DNA of 28,066 bases, taken from NCBI GenBank assembly GCA_903906615.1, contig CAIVKT010000250.1, forward strand, positions 1 through 28,066, in the 5' to 3' direction. How positions within the stretch are numbered: the first letter of the stretch is position 1; every line of letters starts with the position of its first letter. Of the stretch, positions 1 through 8,712 are shown in pieces. The translations under genes and the position numbers were made by a program. The DNA is from an uncultured Bacteroidota bacterium. GTDB lineage: Bacteria; Bacteroidota; Bacteroidia; Chitinophagales; Chitinophagaceae. The notes beneath the pieces are model-generated. The model saw nothing but the letters and a program-made list of their open reading frames with translations. It ran no database searches and was not told where the DNA came from.

Positions 1-276
1 ATACAATGGAGAAATGATAAGCAACCCTACTCCCCCGATTACATCAGCCGTATACTCAAAGAAAAAAAAGCGATCCATATATTGATGCACGCTTCTGAAG
101 CAGGACCGCTTAATAAATATTTAGACCCATCCCGCATCACAGATGCGTTAAATAGCCTCCGGGTCACCACCGGTATGGCAGATGGAAAAGACATTGCCGC
201 TATCCGTATTGCACAAGGTATAATAGCCGCTTCTTTTCTGGATTGGCTACAGCAAAACGGTTATTTGTTTAAATAA
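1..276 (+). CDS. C-terminal end of asparagine-synthase-like protein (probable lasso peptide cyclase), partial
   Basis: The reading frame is open from the left window edge and ends at a TAA at 274-276, so only the last 91 residues are visible. The visible part has an R-x-D-K-x-x-Y/F-S stretch near its start, a predicted helix around LDPSRITDAL, and ends in a helical tail with DWLQQ. This resembles the C-terminal end of asparagine synthetase B-type proteins, including the lasso-peptide C protein that adenylates the ring-forming Asp/Glu side chain. The catalytic ATP-pyrophosphatase region lies outside the window, so the family call leans on context: a lasso-type precursor follows 230 nt downstream and a PqqD-like gene comes after it. 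An unrelated protein with a helical tail cannot be excluded. Confidence 0.55.
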   Translation: MQWRNDKQPYSPDYISRILKEKKAIHILMHASEAGPLNKYLDPSRITDALNSLRVTTGMADGKDIAAIRIAQGIIAASFLDWLQQNGYLFK

Positions 277-453
277 AATATTATTATTCCATTAATGCAA
301 TGGTGCGATTAACTATTAAAGAAAAATAAATTTTTAATTATAGTGATTCAATATTACATTTGTTACTGAAATGCAATTACTACCGGATTTGCGTTGCCAA
401 TTATGGAAGCCTTTTTTATACTTAACAGGCTTCTTTTAGTAACGGGAAAATGG

Positions 454-461
454 TAAATTTG
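454..461 (+). promoter_or_regulatory. Bacteroidota -7 element upstream of the lasso precursor
   Basis: TAAATTTG matches the TAnnTTTG -7 consensus of the Bacteroidota primary sigma factor. It lies 45 nt before the ATG at 507. A convincing -33 TTTG is not seen; TTTT at 434-437 is the nearest candidate, with a slightly short spacer. A second TACATTTG occurs at 355-362. Confidence 0.45.
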
Positions 462-506
462 CACGACTAAAGTAAGGAAACTATACTTTAACGCTAAAGC
501 CTCACA

Positions 507-656
507 ATGAAACAAGATAATAGTAAGACCATGGAGCAAACTGTAACAGCTACTGATAAAAAAGTTTGGAATGAGCCTCAGATCATATTATTGTCTGTAA
601 AAGACGCAACACTTGGCGCGGGTAGCCCCGGCTCTGATGGTGGCAGCCTTAGCTAA
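507..656 (+). CDS. Lasso peptide precursor (paeninodin-like leader, 13-residue core)
   Basis: This 49-codon ORF encodes a charged leader followed by a Gly/Ser-rich C-terminus. The leader carries W21-x-x-P24-x-I26, the equivalent of the YxxPxL motif bound by the RRE protein, and Thr35 at the -2 position that is conserved in lasso precursors. Cleavage after Leu36 would give the core GAGSPGSDGGSLS. Gly1 and Asp8 are then correctly spaced for an 8-residue isopeptide macrolactam ring. The leader layout (KKxWxxPxIxxLxVxxTxxG) resembles the paeninodin family. The gene lies between a probable asparagine-synthase cyclase and a PqqD-like B1 gene. The odd point is the tail, which is only five residues (GGSLS) with no bulky plug. 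Translation may start at Met1 or Met9; Met1 was kept because it is the first ATG after the promoter. Confidence 0.7.
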   Translation: MKQDNSKTMEQTVTATDKKVWNEPQIILLSVKDATLGAGSPGSDGGSLS

Positions 657-684
657 TAGCCGGTTGATTACTGCTTTTATTCCT

Positions 685-993
685 TTAGCTGATCACGCTA
701 AGCATACCCTGCTCATTTATTTTTTGTAAGTAGCCCAGCACCTGCTTTTCGCATACTTCCCTGGGTACCTCATATAGTTCTGTCAGCCTGTACACAAGTT
801 CATTTACTGCTATCGGTTGCTCCAGCAGTCCCCATATCACACTGCCCACACTGTTCATCCCTACATAGGTCCCGCTCTCTATGCCCATCATCACCAGTTC
901 ATCCCCCACTGCGCTGGCCAGGTAGCTTTTATCATTTCTCACCACTACCGAGTCTAAAAGTATCTCTTGTTTAGCCATAATATACATCTTCAC
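685..993 (-). CDS. PqqD family protein, lasso peptide B1-like RRE chaperone
   Basis: The 102-residue product has the PqqD/RRE layout: an N-terminal beta region (ILLDSVVVRNDKSYLASAVG), a short hinge with GTYVGMNSVGSVIWGLLEQP, then a helical part with ELYEVPREVCEKQVLGYLQKI. The G-x-x-x-x-x-N-x-x-G-x-x-I-W-x-L-L pattern is typical of PqqD-like proteins that bind RiPP leader peptides and hand them to a processing enzyme. In lasso systems this is the B1 protein, which partners with the B2 leader peptidase. B2 is not in the window. The gene is convergent with the precursor, with 28 nt between their stop codons. The start could be Met1 or the in-frame Met3 or Met6 just downstream. Confidence 0.8.
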   Translation of the reverse strand: MKMYIMAKQEILLDSVVVRNDKSYLASAVGDELVMMGIESGTYVGMNSVGSVIWGLLEQPIAVNELVYRLTELYEVPREVCEKQVLGYLQKINEQGMLSVIS

Positions 994-1098
994 TTGTACT
1001 GCAAATTAGTGTCTTTATATCAAACAATTCGCACGGAATTATGTGCATTGGAACGATCACTAAGCAAATTATATGACCACACTAACACACTAACATAG

Positions 1099-1118
1099 CC
1101 CACGGTTTTAACCGTGGG
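1099..1118. repeat. Perfect palindrome, 9-bp arms
   Basis: CCCACGGTTTTAACCGTGGG has two 9-base complementary arms around TT. It lies downstream of the pit gene on the minus strand, with no clear U-tract, so it reads as a REP-like element more than a classical terminator. It shares the core ACGGTTTTAACCGT with the element at 1138-1155. Confidence 0.7.
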
Positions 1119-1137
1119 TAGAAAAACAACGTGATCG

Positions 1138-1155
1138 AAACGGTTTTAACCGTTT
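1138..1155. repeat. Second palindrome sharing the ACGGTTTTAACCGT core
   Basis: AAACGGTTTTAACCGTTT has 8-base arms around TT. It starts 19 bases after the first palindrome ends and shares its 14-base core but has different flanks. Confidence 0.7.
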
Positions 1156-1209
1156 ACCCCGCATCGTTGCAAATGGCCATGATCAATATAACAAACCACA
1201 AGAAATTTC

Positions 1210-2406
1210 TTAAAGGAAAAGATTCACTACATAGAACACACCCGCAGCCAGCATACCGCTCACCGGTATCGTCAGTATCCACGCCCACAACAGGTTAATG
1301 GTAACACCCCAGCGCACTGCCGACAGGCGTTTAGTCGCACCCACGCCTATTATAGAGCCGGTAATGGTGTGCGTGGTACTCACAGGTATCTTCAGGTTTT
1401 CGGTGAGGAATAAAGTGATCGCACCTGCCGTTTCCGCGGCCACACCTTCAAACGGTGTCACTTTGGTGATGCGTGTTCCCATCGTCTTAATGATCTTCCA
1501 TCCGCCGCTCATAGTGCCTACCGCTATTGCCGAATAGCAAGCCAGTGGCACCCACACAGGCATCTCGGAGAAAGAATGTATCTGGTGGCCGGCTATCAGT
1601 GCAACAGTGATAATACCCATCACCTTCTGCGCGTCATTGCCGCCATGCCCTATACTGAAAGCCGCCGATGATACCAGTTGAAAACGTTTCAGGTACAGCG
1701 TAGACCGCGCAGTATTCAGCGACCCCAGGAACATCGTGAACACACTCATCGCCGTAAGGATAAACCCGAGCAACAGCCACTTGAAGTTGCGCGTATCCAT
1801 CAGCACATTCAGGTAGTAATTGTCCATATGTCCTTTCAGGTTCTTAGGGTCTTTTTCCAGTGTGAAGTAAAGGGCGGTGATCACTGCTATGATCACTATC
1901 GAAGACACCACCTTTGGCCAGTGGCTCTTCCGGAAAGAATAGATGAACCACAGCGAAATGATAAACGCCATCACCATCCCCATCAGTGGTGCCAATACTA
2001 TAAAGCTTACCGTTTTTATGATCGGCTCCGGGTTCACTGCATGAAACCCGGCATGAGCTATAGCCGCACCGGCAAACCCGCCTATGAGTGTATGCGACGA
2101 GCTGGATGGTATCCCGAACCACCACGTCAGCAGGTTCCACGATATGGCCGCTATCAGGCCCGATAAGATCACAGGCAGTGTAATAAAATCTTCTCTTACC
2201 GTCTTGGCAATAGTGTTGGCAACACCATGGTCTTTAAAAATAAAGAACGCCACAAAATTGAACACCGCAGCCCACACCACGGCCTGGAAGGGCGTAAGCA
2301 CCTTGGTAGACACAATGGTGGCTATCGAATTAGCCGCGTCGTGAAACCCGTTAATAAAATCGAAGGCTATGGCAAGTACCAGTATTACGATCAGCAAAGC
2401 TGTCAT
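1210..2406 (-). CDS. Inorganic phosphate transporter, PiT family
   Basis: This 398-residue, very hydrophobic protein belongs to the PiT family of cation-coupled, low-affinity phosphate transporters in the inner membrane. Both halves of the internally duplicated fold carry the family signature: GFHDAANSIATIVSTKVL near residues 20-40 and GHGGNDAQKVMGIITVALI in the second half. About ten membrane segments can be read. The length is normal for bacterial PiT proteins. The ATG at 2404-2406 lies 4 nt after the stop of the DUF47 gene, so the two are certainly co-transcribed. The DUF47 partner is the usual companion that modulates PiT activity or assembly. Confidence 0.93.
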   Translation of the reverse strand: MTALLIVILVLAIAFDFINGFHDAANSIATIVSTKVLTPFQAVVWAAVFNFVAFFIFKDHGVANTIAKTVREDFITLPVILSGLIAAISWNLLTWWFGIPSSSSHTLIGGFAGAAIAHAGFHAVNPEPIIKTVSFIVLAPLMGMVMAFIISLWFIYSFRKSHWPKVVSSIVIIAVITALYFTLEKDPKNLKGHMDNYYLNVLMDTRNFKWLLLGFILTAMSVFTMFLGSLNTARSTLYLKRFQLVSSAAFSIGHGGNDAQKVMGIITVALIAGHQIHSFSEMPVWVPLACYSAIAVGTMSGGWKIIKTMGTRITKVTPFEGVAAETAGAITLFLTENLKIPVSTTHTITGSIIGVGATKRLSAVRWGVTINLLWAWILTIPVSGMLAAGVFYVVNLFL

Positions 2407-2410
2407 GCGC

Positions 2411-3058
2411 TTAGGAGTATTTAATGATGATCGATTCTACAACATTGGCTGCATCCTCGCATTTATCAGTCACTGTTTCCAGCATCTGGTAAATGTCTTT
2501 TTGCTTGATCAGCTCTACCGCATCTATCTTCGATGAGAACAGTTTCAGCAGTGTGCTGTCCAGCAGGTCATCTGCGTCATTTTCCAGGCTGTTCACTATT
2601 ACGCAGGCAGCGGTTATCGAGCGCAGGTCTTTCATATCCCGCAGCCCGTGCACACCCGTGTATATTGCAGCTATAGATTTGGAAATGATCTCCGCAAATG
2701 CCGGCAGGGTATTGTATTGGTCATCTATCTGGTAGTTCACCACGCGCTTGGCCGCGCCCCATATATAATCGGCTATGTCATCGAGCGATGTGGCCAGGTA
2801 GTGTATGTCTTCCCGGTCAAATGGCGTAATGAAGTTGCGCCCCAGCTCTATGAATATCTGGTGCGTTGTCTCATCATTCTTATGCTCCAGGTCTTCAAGG
2901 GTGCGCAACTGCGCGTCCCGTACTGTCAGGTCCTGCTCCTGCATCGCCTTTTTAAAGGTGTTGCCCATCTGCACCAGGGTGTTGGCTACTTCCTCAAAAA
3001 GCCCGTAAAATATCCTGTCTTTTGGCAGGAAGAATTTCAATACGCTATCAAATGACAT
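2411..3058 (-). CDS. DUF47 (PhoU-like) phosphate transport regulator
   Basis: This 215-residue all-helical protein starts MSFDSVLKFFLPKDRIFYGLFEEVA, the typical opening of the DUF47/TIGR00153 family related to PhoU. It has internal ExxxD-type acidic helices (EHKNDETTHQIF, LENDADDLLDS) that in PhoU-like proteins bind metal clusters. Members sit next to PiT transporters and are thought to regulate them in the cytoplasm. Here the gene is first in a two-gene operon, four bases upstream of pit. A TAnnTTTG element on the minus strand at 3088-3095 gives a short leader. Confidence 0.92.
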   Translation of the reverse strand: MSFDSVLKFFLPKDRIFYGLFEEVANTLVQMGNTFKKAMQEQDLTVRDAQLRTLEDLEHKNDETTHQIFIELGRNFITPFDREDIHYLATSLDDIADYIWGAAKRVVNYQIDDQYNTLPAFAEIISKSIAAIYTGVHGLRDMKDLRSITAACVIVNSLENDADDLLDSTLLKLFSSKIDAVELIKQKDIYQMLETVTDKCEDAANVVESIIIKYS

Positions 3059-3087
3059 AACAATTTCTTAATGTAAAATTAACGTAG

Positions 3088-3095
3088 CAAATCTA
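3088..3095 (-). promoter_or_regulatory. -7 promoter element of the DUF47-pit operon
   Basis: On the minus strand this reads TAGATTTG, matching TAnnTTTG. It lies 29 nt before the ATG at 3058. No good -33 was found at the expected spacing. Confidence 0.45.
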
Positions 3096-3185
3096 CTGCT
3101 AATGCCCGTCATAAGAAATGATAATGCAGACTTAATAATTTCTTAACATTGAGAATTGATGGATAGGTACGAGATGCCAAAGTCA

Positions 3186-3400
3186 AATTTTGTCTCACGT
3201 TGAGAATTCCCCCTTGCGGGTGGGCCTTGTGTCCCGATAGCTATCGGTAGCGAAGGGGGGGCTGCCGGGCAATGTCATTGGCTTAAGGAAACGGGTGAGC
3301 CCCGAAGGGGTGGCATTATTATAGAACACACATTGAACAATATGGACAAGCCCAGAAGGGGTGACATTATTTCGAAAAAAAATCCTTAAGTCATTGACAT
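3186..3400. repeat. Gene-free intergenic DNA with palindromes and a degenerate direct repeat
   Basis: The gap between the DUF47 gene and the surface protein (about 3059-3445) holds no credible ORF. It contains the palindrome CCGATAGCTATCGG at 3234-3247. It also contains two copies of a motif of the form GCCC(C)GAAGGGGTGRCATTATT (about 3299-3322 and 3350-3372). The short CCC/GGG arms could fold into small hairpins. Similar GGGGC palindromes reappear at 19726-19824. Confidence 0.6.
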
Positions 3401-3446
3401 TGGGGGCCAGGGGGATGTTTATGTAAGACTAATTATCAGGACAATG

Positions 3447-3477
3447 AAAAAGGCAACTCCCGCAGGAATTGCCTTTT
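3447..3477 (-). terminator. Rho-independent terminator of the surface protein gene
   Basis: On the minus strand the arms AAAAGGCAATTCC and GGAGTTGCCTTTTT pair with one G-U around a short loop and run into a T tract. It lies 23 nt past the stop codon at 3501. Confidence 0.8.
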
Positions 3478-3500
3478 ACTAAAATGACATACAGAAGATA

Positions 3501-6500
3501 TTACCTGATCAGTGTTATATTCCCTGTTCTGATGTACAGTTCGCCTGTTACGGATACTGCTTCCAGTTCATATACATACACACCAAATGGCTGCGGCACG
3601 CCTTTATACTTGCCATCCCACCCTTCATTGATGTTCTTGGTGTCAAACACCTCTACACCCCAGCGGTCATAGATACGGAAGTAATTAAGCGTTACTGCGC
3701 CTCTTGGTATCAGCTTGAAGGTACTGTTCGGCCCGTTGCCCGGCGCGAACGCATTGGGTATGCCCAGCAATGTGTATGGGTCTACATGTATGATGATCGA
3801 ATCATCAATTGCACAACCCGCTTCAGTAGTGGCATGTACCTGGTAAGTAGTATGCGTTGTGGGGTTGGCTGTCGGGTTAGAAAGATGCACATCGTTCAGC
3901 CCCAATGGCGGAAACCACGTAAAGTTCACACAATTTGTTTGCGTAGGGATCTCGTAGCTGTCTCCCGGATAGATGATCGCAGAGTCAGGCATATAGATCA
4001 CCGCCGCAGGATGCACGTTTATACGTACGGTCAGTGTGTCCTTACAGCCATACTGGCTTGTAGCGATCAGCGTATAATCCTGCGATGTGATCGGGTGTAC
4101 CCATGGCGACACCGCAGTAGAATCGCTCAGGTACACACTTGGAGTCCAGTTGTTGGTTATCGTACCCGAATTGCCCGGCAACGTATCATACACCAGCAGT
4201 TGCACCGAGTCTCCGGGGCAAAGATCATACTGGGTGCCTGCAAGGCTGTCGTAGTAACCGGGGTGCGTGTATATCTCTATAGAGTCGGCATATTTACAGC
4301 CTGCCGGCGTATTCACGGTCACCACCATCTTGGTCGTATCCTTACCGGTCAGCACTACTGTTTGCACTGTAGAATCATCGAGCATAAAGCCCGGCGACCA
4401 ACTATATGTATAGCCTGTATACCAGTTAGGCAGCACATTTGCCGTCAGGTGCATGGTATCGCCCATACATATATCTATATTGGCATTGTTCGCCCCTATA
4501 GAAACTTTCGTAGGCGTAGGCTCCACATCTATATGGAAGGAGTCCACAATATCTGCGCAGCCGGGATACGATACTGTTAATGTATATGTAGCCGAGGTAT
4601 CCGCATAGATTACCGGGTCGTAGGTATTAGATAGGGATATACCTGCCGATGGGGTCCATTGGTAGTTGGCCACAAAATTATTTGTCACAAAGCCCACTGT
4701 GGATATGGCTGTTGCAGGGTCAGCCTTGCATATCTGCACATTCGGCATTGTAAAGGTCAGCGTGTCATACACGATGGTTACATTGGTGGTATCGTAGCGC
4801 ACACAGCCTGTATCGCTCACCCTCACCCAGTACTGGCCGGAGGTCGTCACAATCAGTGAATCTTTGTTAGTGCCGTCTATCCACCTGTAAGTATAGGCCG
4901 GGTCATAGTATTCTACCAGCGTATACGGATTGCCTAAGCAATTAGATATAAAGGACGGCAGCGCCAATACAGGCACGGCATAGAAATTTATTTTTACAGT
5001 ATCCCTGCCCACGCACGTAGTGCTGTCGGGCAGCCCGGTGATCACATTCGTGAAGTAATATTCACTATCCACGGTCACATAATAGGTACCATTAGTGGCC
5101 ACCTTTATACTATGCGCTGTATCGCCTGTACTCCAGAGGAAAACACCATGTGGAAAGTTATTGAACAGCGTCACCGTATCGCCCAGGCACAACTTCTGGT
5201 CAGGCCCAAGGTTCACAGGTATCGGCGATTTTGTTACCACTATAGTATCCTTAGATGTGCATCCATACGGTTTTGAAATGACTAATGAATAAACATTGCT
5301 ACCCGAATTCGGATATACCTCCAATACAGTATCAGATGTGTTCAATACCGTATAACCTCCGGCAGGCGGCAGACTCTCCCACGTATAGTCAGAGCCTATA
5401 GTTTGTGGGTTGGGTGCCAGTGTCATGATATCAGAGCATATGGTCGTATCATTGCCCAGCGAGAAGGCCTGCGCATCAGGGTTAAAGTTCAGTAACGATA
5501 AGCGTTCAGCATTACTTAACTGCCGGTCTATAACAGTTATATCATCTACTGCGCCTGTGAAGCCTGAAGGGCCATATGCACCGGCAGAGGTATTGTACCC
5601 TACACTGAACAAACTACCCGCAGACATAGGGTTGTAGCCACTGATAAAAAAGCCTACTGTGGCATTCGTACCGTTATCTGCACCAACATAGAAACGGAAA
5701 CTACCCCCATTTTTTACCAGCATGAGATTCAACCATCCGTCAGGAGAGCCAACCATACCTACTAAAGTGGCAACCGGCGTACTCAAAAACTCTCCATCCC
5801 CGCCTATCAATACACCAATATTATTTCCGGGTGTGCCAAAAGTTCCGCCATCAATTACAAATCCAAAGCCGTCCGTATTAGGGTTACCATTATAAGCAAT
5901 GATCGCTGATTGCGGCGTACCTGAAGGTTTGACCCATACTGAATAAGTAAAATCCCCCGTCACGCCGCTTATAGGCAGGTAGCTGCTATAATACATAGCG
6001 CTGTTGCCGCCAAACATATACGCATTGTTCACAGCGCCAAACCGGTCTGTTGTGCGCACGGCAGGCACAGTAGGTATGCTCAGGCTGCCATGGTTCAGCA
6101 GTGTATACGGGCCGCCTACCGGCAGGCTGTAATCAGCGGTATCGCCACCGCAAAACGGCCACCAGGCTTCCAGGTTGGCAGTTGCGGGCATGGGGTTCAC
6201 TTCTATACGGTAGGTCACATCGCAGCCCGTGCTGGGCAGGGTGTATACAATATCTACCAGCCCAGCGGCTACGCCTGTTACCACGCCTGCTGCTGTCACC
6301 GTTGCCAGTGTCGCATTCGCGCTGCTCCATACCCCGCCGCCTGTGGCATCGCCCAGTGTTATGGTAGAGCCGGAGTATACAAAAGTAGGCCCCGATATAA
6401 CCGCAGGTGCAGCGTTCACATTTACGGCAGCAGTGGTCAGGCACCCGCCCGGCGCTATATAATCCAGTGTTGTTGTCCCGCTGCTCACACCTGTTACTAC

Positions 6501-7352
6501 GCCCACAAAATTCACTGTCGCTACAGCAGGGTTGGTAGTCACCCACGATCCTCCAGATGGCGTACCTAGAGCCGTTGCCGATGCGCCCACACAGGCATTT
6601 ACAGGGTTAGGCGATATGGAAGGCACGGGCCTTACTGTTATCAGTTCGGTGGCTACACAGCCCGGCCCGTCGTTATAAGTTATTGTTGTATTGCCCGCGC
6701 TCACTGGCGTTACTGTGCCTGTGCCTGCATCTATAGTTGCTATACTTGGGCTGCTGCTGCTCCAGGTGCCACCGGCGGTGGCATCCACCAGTGTGATGCT
6801 GCCGGCGCCGAGGCAGGCCACATTGGGGCCTGATATAGCAACCGAATTAACCACTATGGGCGTAGTGGTATAGCAGCCGGTGTTCACCACAGTATAAGTA
6901 ATATTGGTAGTACCCGCAGCCACACCATGTACTATGCCCGATGAGGTGCCTACCTTGGCTACGCCCAGCGCGCTGCTCGTCCACCTGCCGCCGCCTGTAG
7001 GGTCGTTCACTGTCGTATTAGAGCCTACACATATTGTGCTGGCTGTAGTGGTTATAGCGCCGGGGCTGGCGTTTACGGTAAAGGTAGCCACCGCGTATAT
7101 AGGGTATATGTTGTACGATATGGTGACCACGCCCGAAGATATACCCGTAACGATACCCGTAGAGGAGCCTATGGTAGCTATAGACGGCGCACTGCTCGAC
7201 CAGTAGCCCAGCGGCGCATCGGCATCATTAAGCGTATAAGATGTACCAATGCACAAGGAGCCATGCGGCCCGCCGCCCGTAATAGGCATTACCTGCGCAA
7301 ACAAACCATGCGCGCACAGCACCAATATCAAAAGGAGTAATAGTCTTTTCAT
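3501..7352 (-). CDS. Large secreted surface protein: Big_2-like repeats, LamG-like domain, Ig/PKD-like modules, T9SS type B C-terminal domain
   Basis: The product is about 1283 residues and starts with a signal peptide, MKRLLLLLILVLCAHGLFAQ. Residues about 25-390 hold five Ig-like group 2 repeats, each with a W(S/T)SS...ATV...G.VTGVSSG...ITY pattern. Residues about 392-620 look like a LamG/jelly-roll domain (LEAWWPF near the start, then YSVWVKPSG). Cys-pair Ig/PKD-like modules follow. The last ~85 residues (IPNAFAPGNGPN..., FRIYDRWGVEVFDT, WDGKYKGVPQPFGVYVYEL) form the gliding-motility-associated C-terminal domain, the type B sorting signal for type IX secretion and surface attachment. The frame extends to 7388, but the start at 7352 was chosen because it begins the signal peptide and because a -7 promoter element overlaps 7386-7393. 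The specific ligand is unknown; adhesion is the likely role. Confidence 0.88.
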   Translation of the reverse strand: MKRLLLLLILVLCAHGLFAQVMPITGGGPHGSLCIGTSYTLNDADAPLGYWSSSAPSIATIGSSTGIVTGISSGVVTISYNIYPIYAVATFTVNASPGAITTTASTICVGSNTTVNDPTGGGRWTSSALGVAKVGTSSGIVHGVAAGTTNITYTVVNTGCYTTTPIVVNSVAISGPNVACLGAGSITLVDATAGGTWSSSSPSIATIDAGTGTVTPVSAGNTTITYNDGPGCVATELITVRPVPSISPNPVNACVGASATALGTPSGGSWVTTNPAVATVNFVGVVTGVSSGTTTLDYIAPGGCLTTAAVNVNAAPAVISGPTFVYSGSTITLGDATGGGVWSSANATLATVTAAGVVTGVAAGLVDIVYTLPSTGCDVTYRIEVNPMPATANLEAWWPFCGGDTADYSLPVGGPYTLLNHGSLSIPTVPAVRTTDRFGAVNNAYMFGGNSAMYYSSYLPISGVTGDFTYSVWVKPSGTPQSAIIAYNGNPNTDGFGFVIDGGTFGTPGNNIGVLIGGDGEFLSTPVATLVGMVGSPDGWLNLMLVKNGGSFRFYVGADNGTNATVGFFISGYNPMSAGSLFSVGYNTSAGAYGPSGFTGAVDDITVIDRQLSNAERLSLLNFNPDAQAFSLGNDTTICSDIMTLAPNPQTIGSDYTWESLPPAGGYTVLNTSDTVLEVYPNSGSNVYSLVISKPYGCTSKDTIVVTKSPIPVNLGPDQKLCLGDTVTLFNNFPHGVFLWSTGDTAHSIKVATNGTYYVTVDSEYYFTNVITGLPDSTTCVGRDTVKINFYAVPVLALPSFISNCLGNPYTLVEYYDPAYTYRWIDGTNKDSLIVTTSGQYWVRVSDTGCVRYDTTNVTIVYDTLTFTMPNVQICKADPATAISTVGFVTNNFVANYQWTPSAGISLSNTYDPVIYADTSATYTLTVSYPGCADIVDSFHIDVEPTPTKVSIGANNANIDICMGDTMHLTANVLPNWYTGYTYSWSPGFMLDDSTVQTVVLTGKDTTKMVVTVNTPAGCKYADSIEIYTHPGYYDSLAGTQYDLCPGDSVQLLVYDTLPGNSGTITNNWTPSVYLSDSTAVSPWVHPITSQDYTLIATSQYGCKDTLTVRINVHPAAVIYMPDSAIIYPGDSYEIPTQTNCVNFTWFPPLGLNDVHLSNPTANPTTHTTYQVHATTEAGCAIDDSIIIHVDPYTLLGIPNAFAPGNGPNSTFKLIPRGAVTLNYFRIYDRWGVEVFDTKNINEGWDGKYKGVPQPFGVYVYELEAVSVTGELYIRTGNITLIR

Positions 7353-7385
7353 AATACCTTTGTCAAGAAATATAAGAATAGTATA

Positions 7386-7393
7386 CAAATATA
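7386..7393 (-). promoter_or_regulatory. -7 promoter element of the surface protein gene
   Basis: Minus-strand TATATTTG matches TAnnTTTG. Transcription would begin around 7379, which rules out the longer start at 7388 and supports translation from 7352. The rest of the gap up to 7661 shows no gene. Confidence 0.5.
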
Positions 7394-7661
7394 TAAAAAC
7401 TAAGCAAAAGAAGTACTTAGTTCACTTTTTTCTTTACCCACAGCCCATTTTTCGCCCTCATGCTACACATTTCCACCAAAAATCACATGCCGAAAAACCC
7501 TTCTTTAACCAATAGCAATTCATATTCCATATCATTTCATTATCAAGACGGTATTTTTGACTCAAAGGATAGAAAAAAACATCCGGCTATAAGTCACTGA
7601 CGCTTTGCGCACTTCGCGATTCCTTTGCCCCTTTGCGTAAACACAGATAAACTGATATAGA

Positions 7662-8636
7662 CTAATAACTGAACGGCGCTGCCGCAGTCGCTTTAAATTC
7701 ATTCCACAATTCAGCCACCACCTCCGCTGCAGGCTTTATTTCTCTGATGATGCTGCTCACCTGCCCTATCTCCAGTTCGCCCTCGTCCATTATCCCTTCA
7801 AACATACCCTTCTTGGCCCGTGCCCTGCCAAGCAGCGCTTCCAGTTCTTCTTTGGATGAGCCTGAGTCTTCAGCTGCCTGCACCTCGCTATAAAATTTAT
7901 TTTTAATGAGCCGCACCGGTGTCAGCTTTTTCAAAGCTACTATGGTATCACCCTCATTAGCATTAATGATGGCTTCTTTAAAGTTTTCGTGGCTCGATGC
8001 CTCCGGTGTGCATACAAATCTACTGCCCACCTGCACACCCTCTGCACCCAGCGCCATGGCCGCATACATGCCCCTGCCCGTGCCTATCCCACCTGCAGCT
8101 ATCAGTGGTATGCTGATGGCAGCCCTGGCCGCAGGCACTAAGCACAGCGTAGTAGTTTCCTCCCGGCCGTTATGCCCGCCTGCTTCAAAGCCCTCGGCTA
8201 CTACAGCATCTACACCCGCATCCTCGCACTTGCGGGCAAACTTCGCGCTCGATACCACATGCACCACTGTTATACCTTCGGCCTTCAGCTTTGCCGTCCA
8301 TATTTTGGGGTTGCCTGCCGATGTAAAGACGATCGGCACTTTTTCTTTAATTATGTGCGCCACATGTTGCTCTATATCCGGGTACAGCAGCGGCAGGTTC
8401 ACCGCAAAAGGCTTGTCTGTAGCGGCTTTGCACTTGCGTATATGCTCCAGCAGCACATCAGGATACATGCTGCCTGCGCCTATAATACCCAGCCCACCGG
8501 CATTGCTCACCGCCGCCGCCAGCCGCCAGCCCGATGCCCAGATCATACCCGCCTGCACTATAGGATATTGTATACCAAATAACCTCGTAACCCGGTTATC
8601 AAAACCATCTTCTGTAAACTTTCCTTCAAAAAGCAT
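7662..8636 (-). CDS. Nitronate monooxygenase / FabK-like FMN-dependent oxidoreductase
   Basis: This 324-residue TIM-barrel protein belongs to the nitronate monooxygenase (2-nitropropane dioxygenase-like) family, which also contains the enoyl-ACP reductase FabK. Visible motifs are the N-terminal YPIVQAGM with AGGLGIIG, the mid-barrel VAEGFEAGGHNGR with the conserved His, and the FMN phosphate-binding IAAGGIGTGRGMYAAMALGAEGVQVGSRF. The protein probably uses FMN to oxidise alkyl nitronates or to reduce an enoyl substrate; sequence alone does not decide which. The length is typical. It stands alone, with 76 nt to the next upstream gene on the same strand. Two features, the start MLFEGKFTEDGF and the acidic C-terminal helices, are common in Bacteroidota homologues annotated as nitronate monooxygenase. 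Confidence 0.88.
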   Translation of the reverse strand: MLFEGKFTEDGFDNRVTRLFGIQYPIVQAGMIWASGWRLAAAVSNAGGLGIIGAGSMYPDVLLEHIRKCKAATDKPFAVNLPLLYPDIEQHVAHIIKEKVPIVFTSAGNPKIWTAKLKAEGITVVHVVSSAKFARKCEDAGVDAVVAEGFEAGGHNGREETTTLCLVPAARAAISIPLIAAGGIGTGRGMYAAMALGAEGVQVGSRFVCTPEASSHENFKEAIINANEGDTIVALKKLTPVRLIKNKFYSEVQAAEDSGSSKEELEALLGRARAKKGMFEGIMDEGELEIGQVSSIIREIKPAAEVVAELWNEFKATAAAPFSY

Positions 8637-8712
8637 GTGAATATAATTATATGATCACCCTATACCTGTAGCCGTACAGAAGGGAGCAATAAAATGAAAA
8701 TGATACAGGAAC

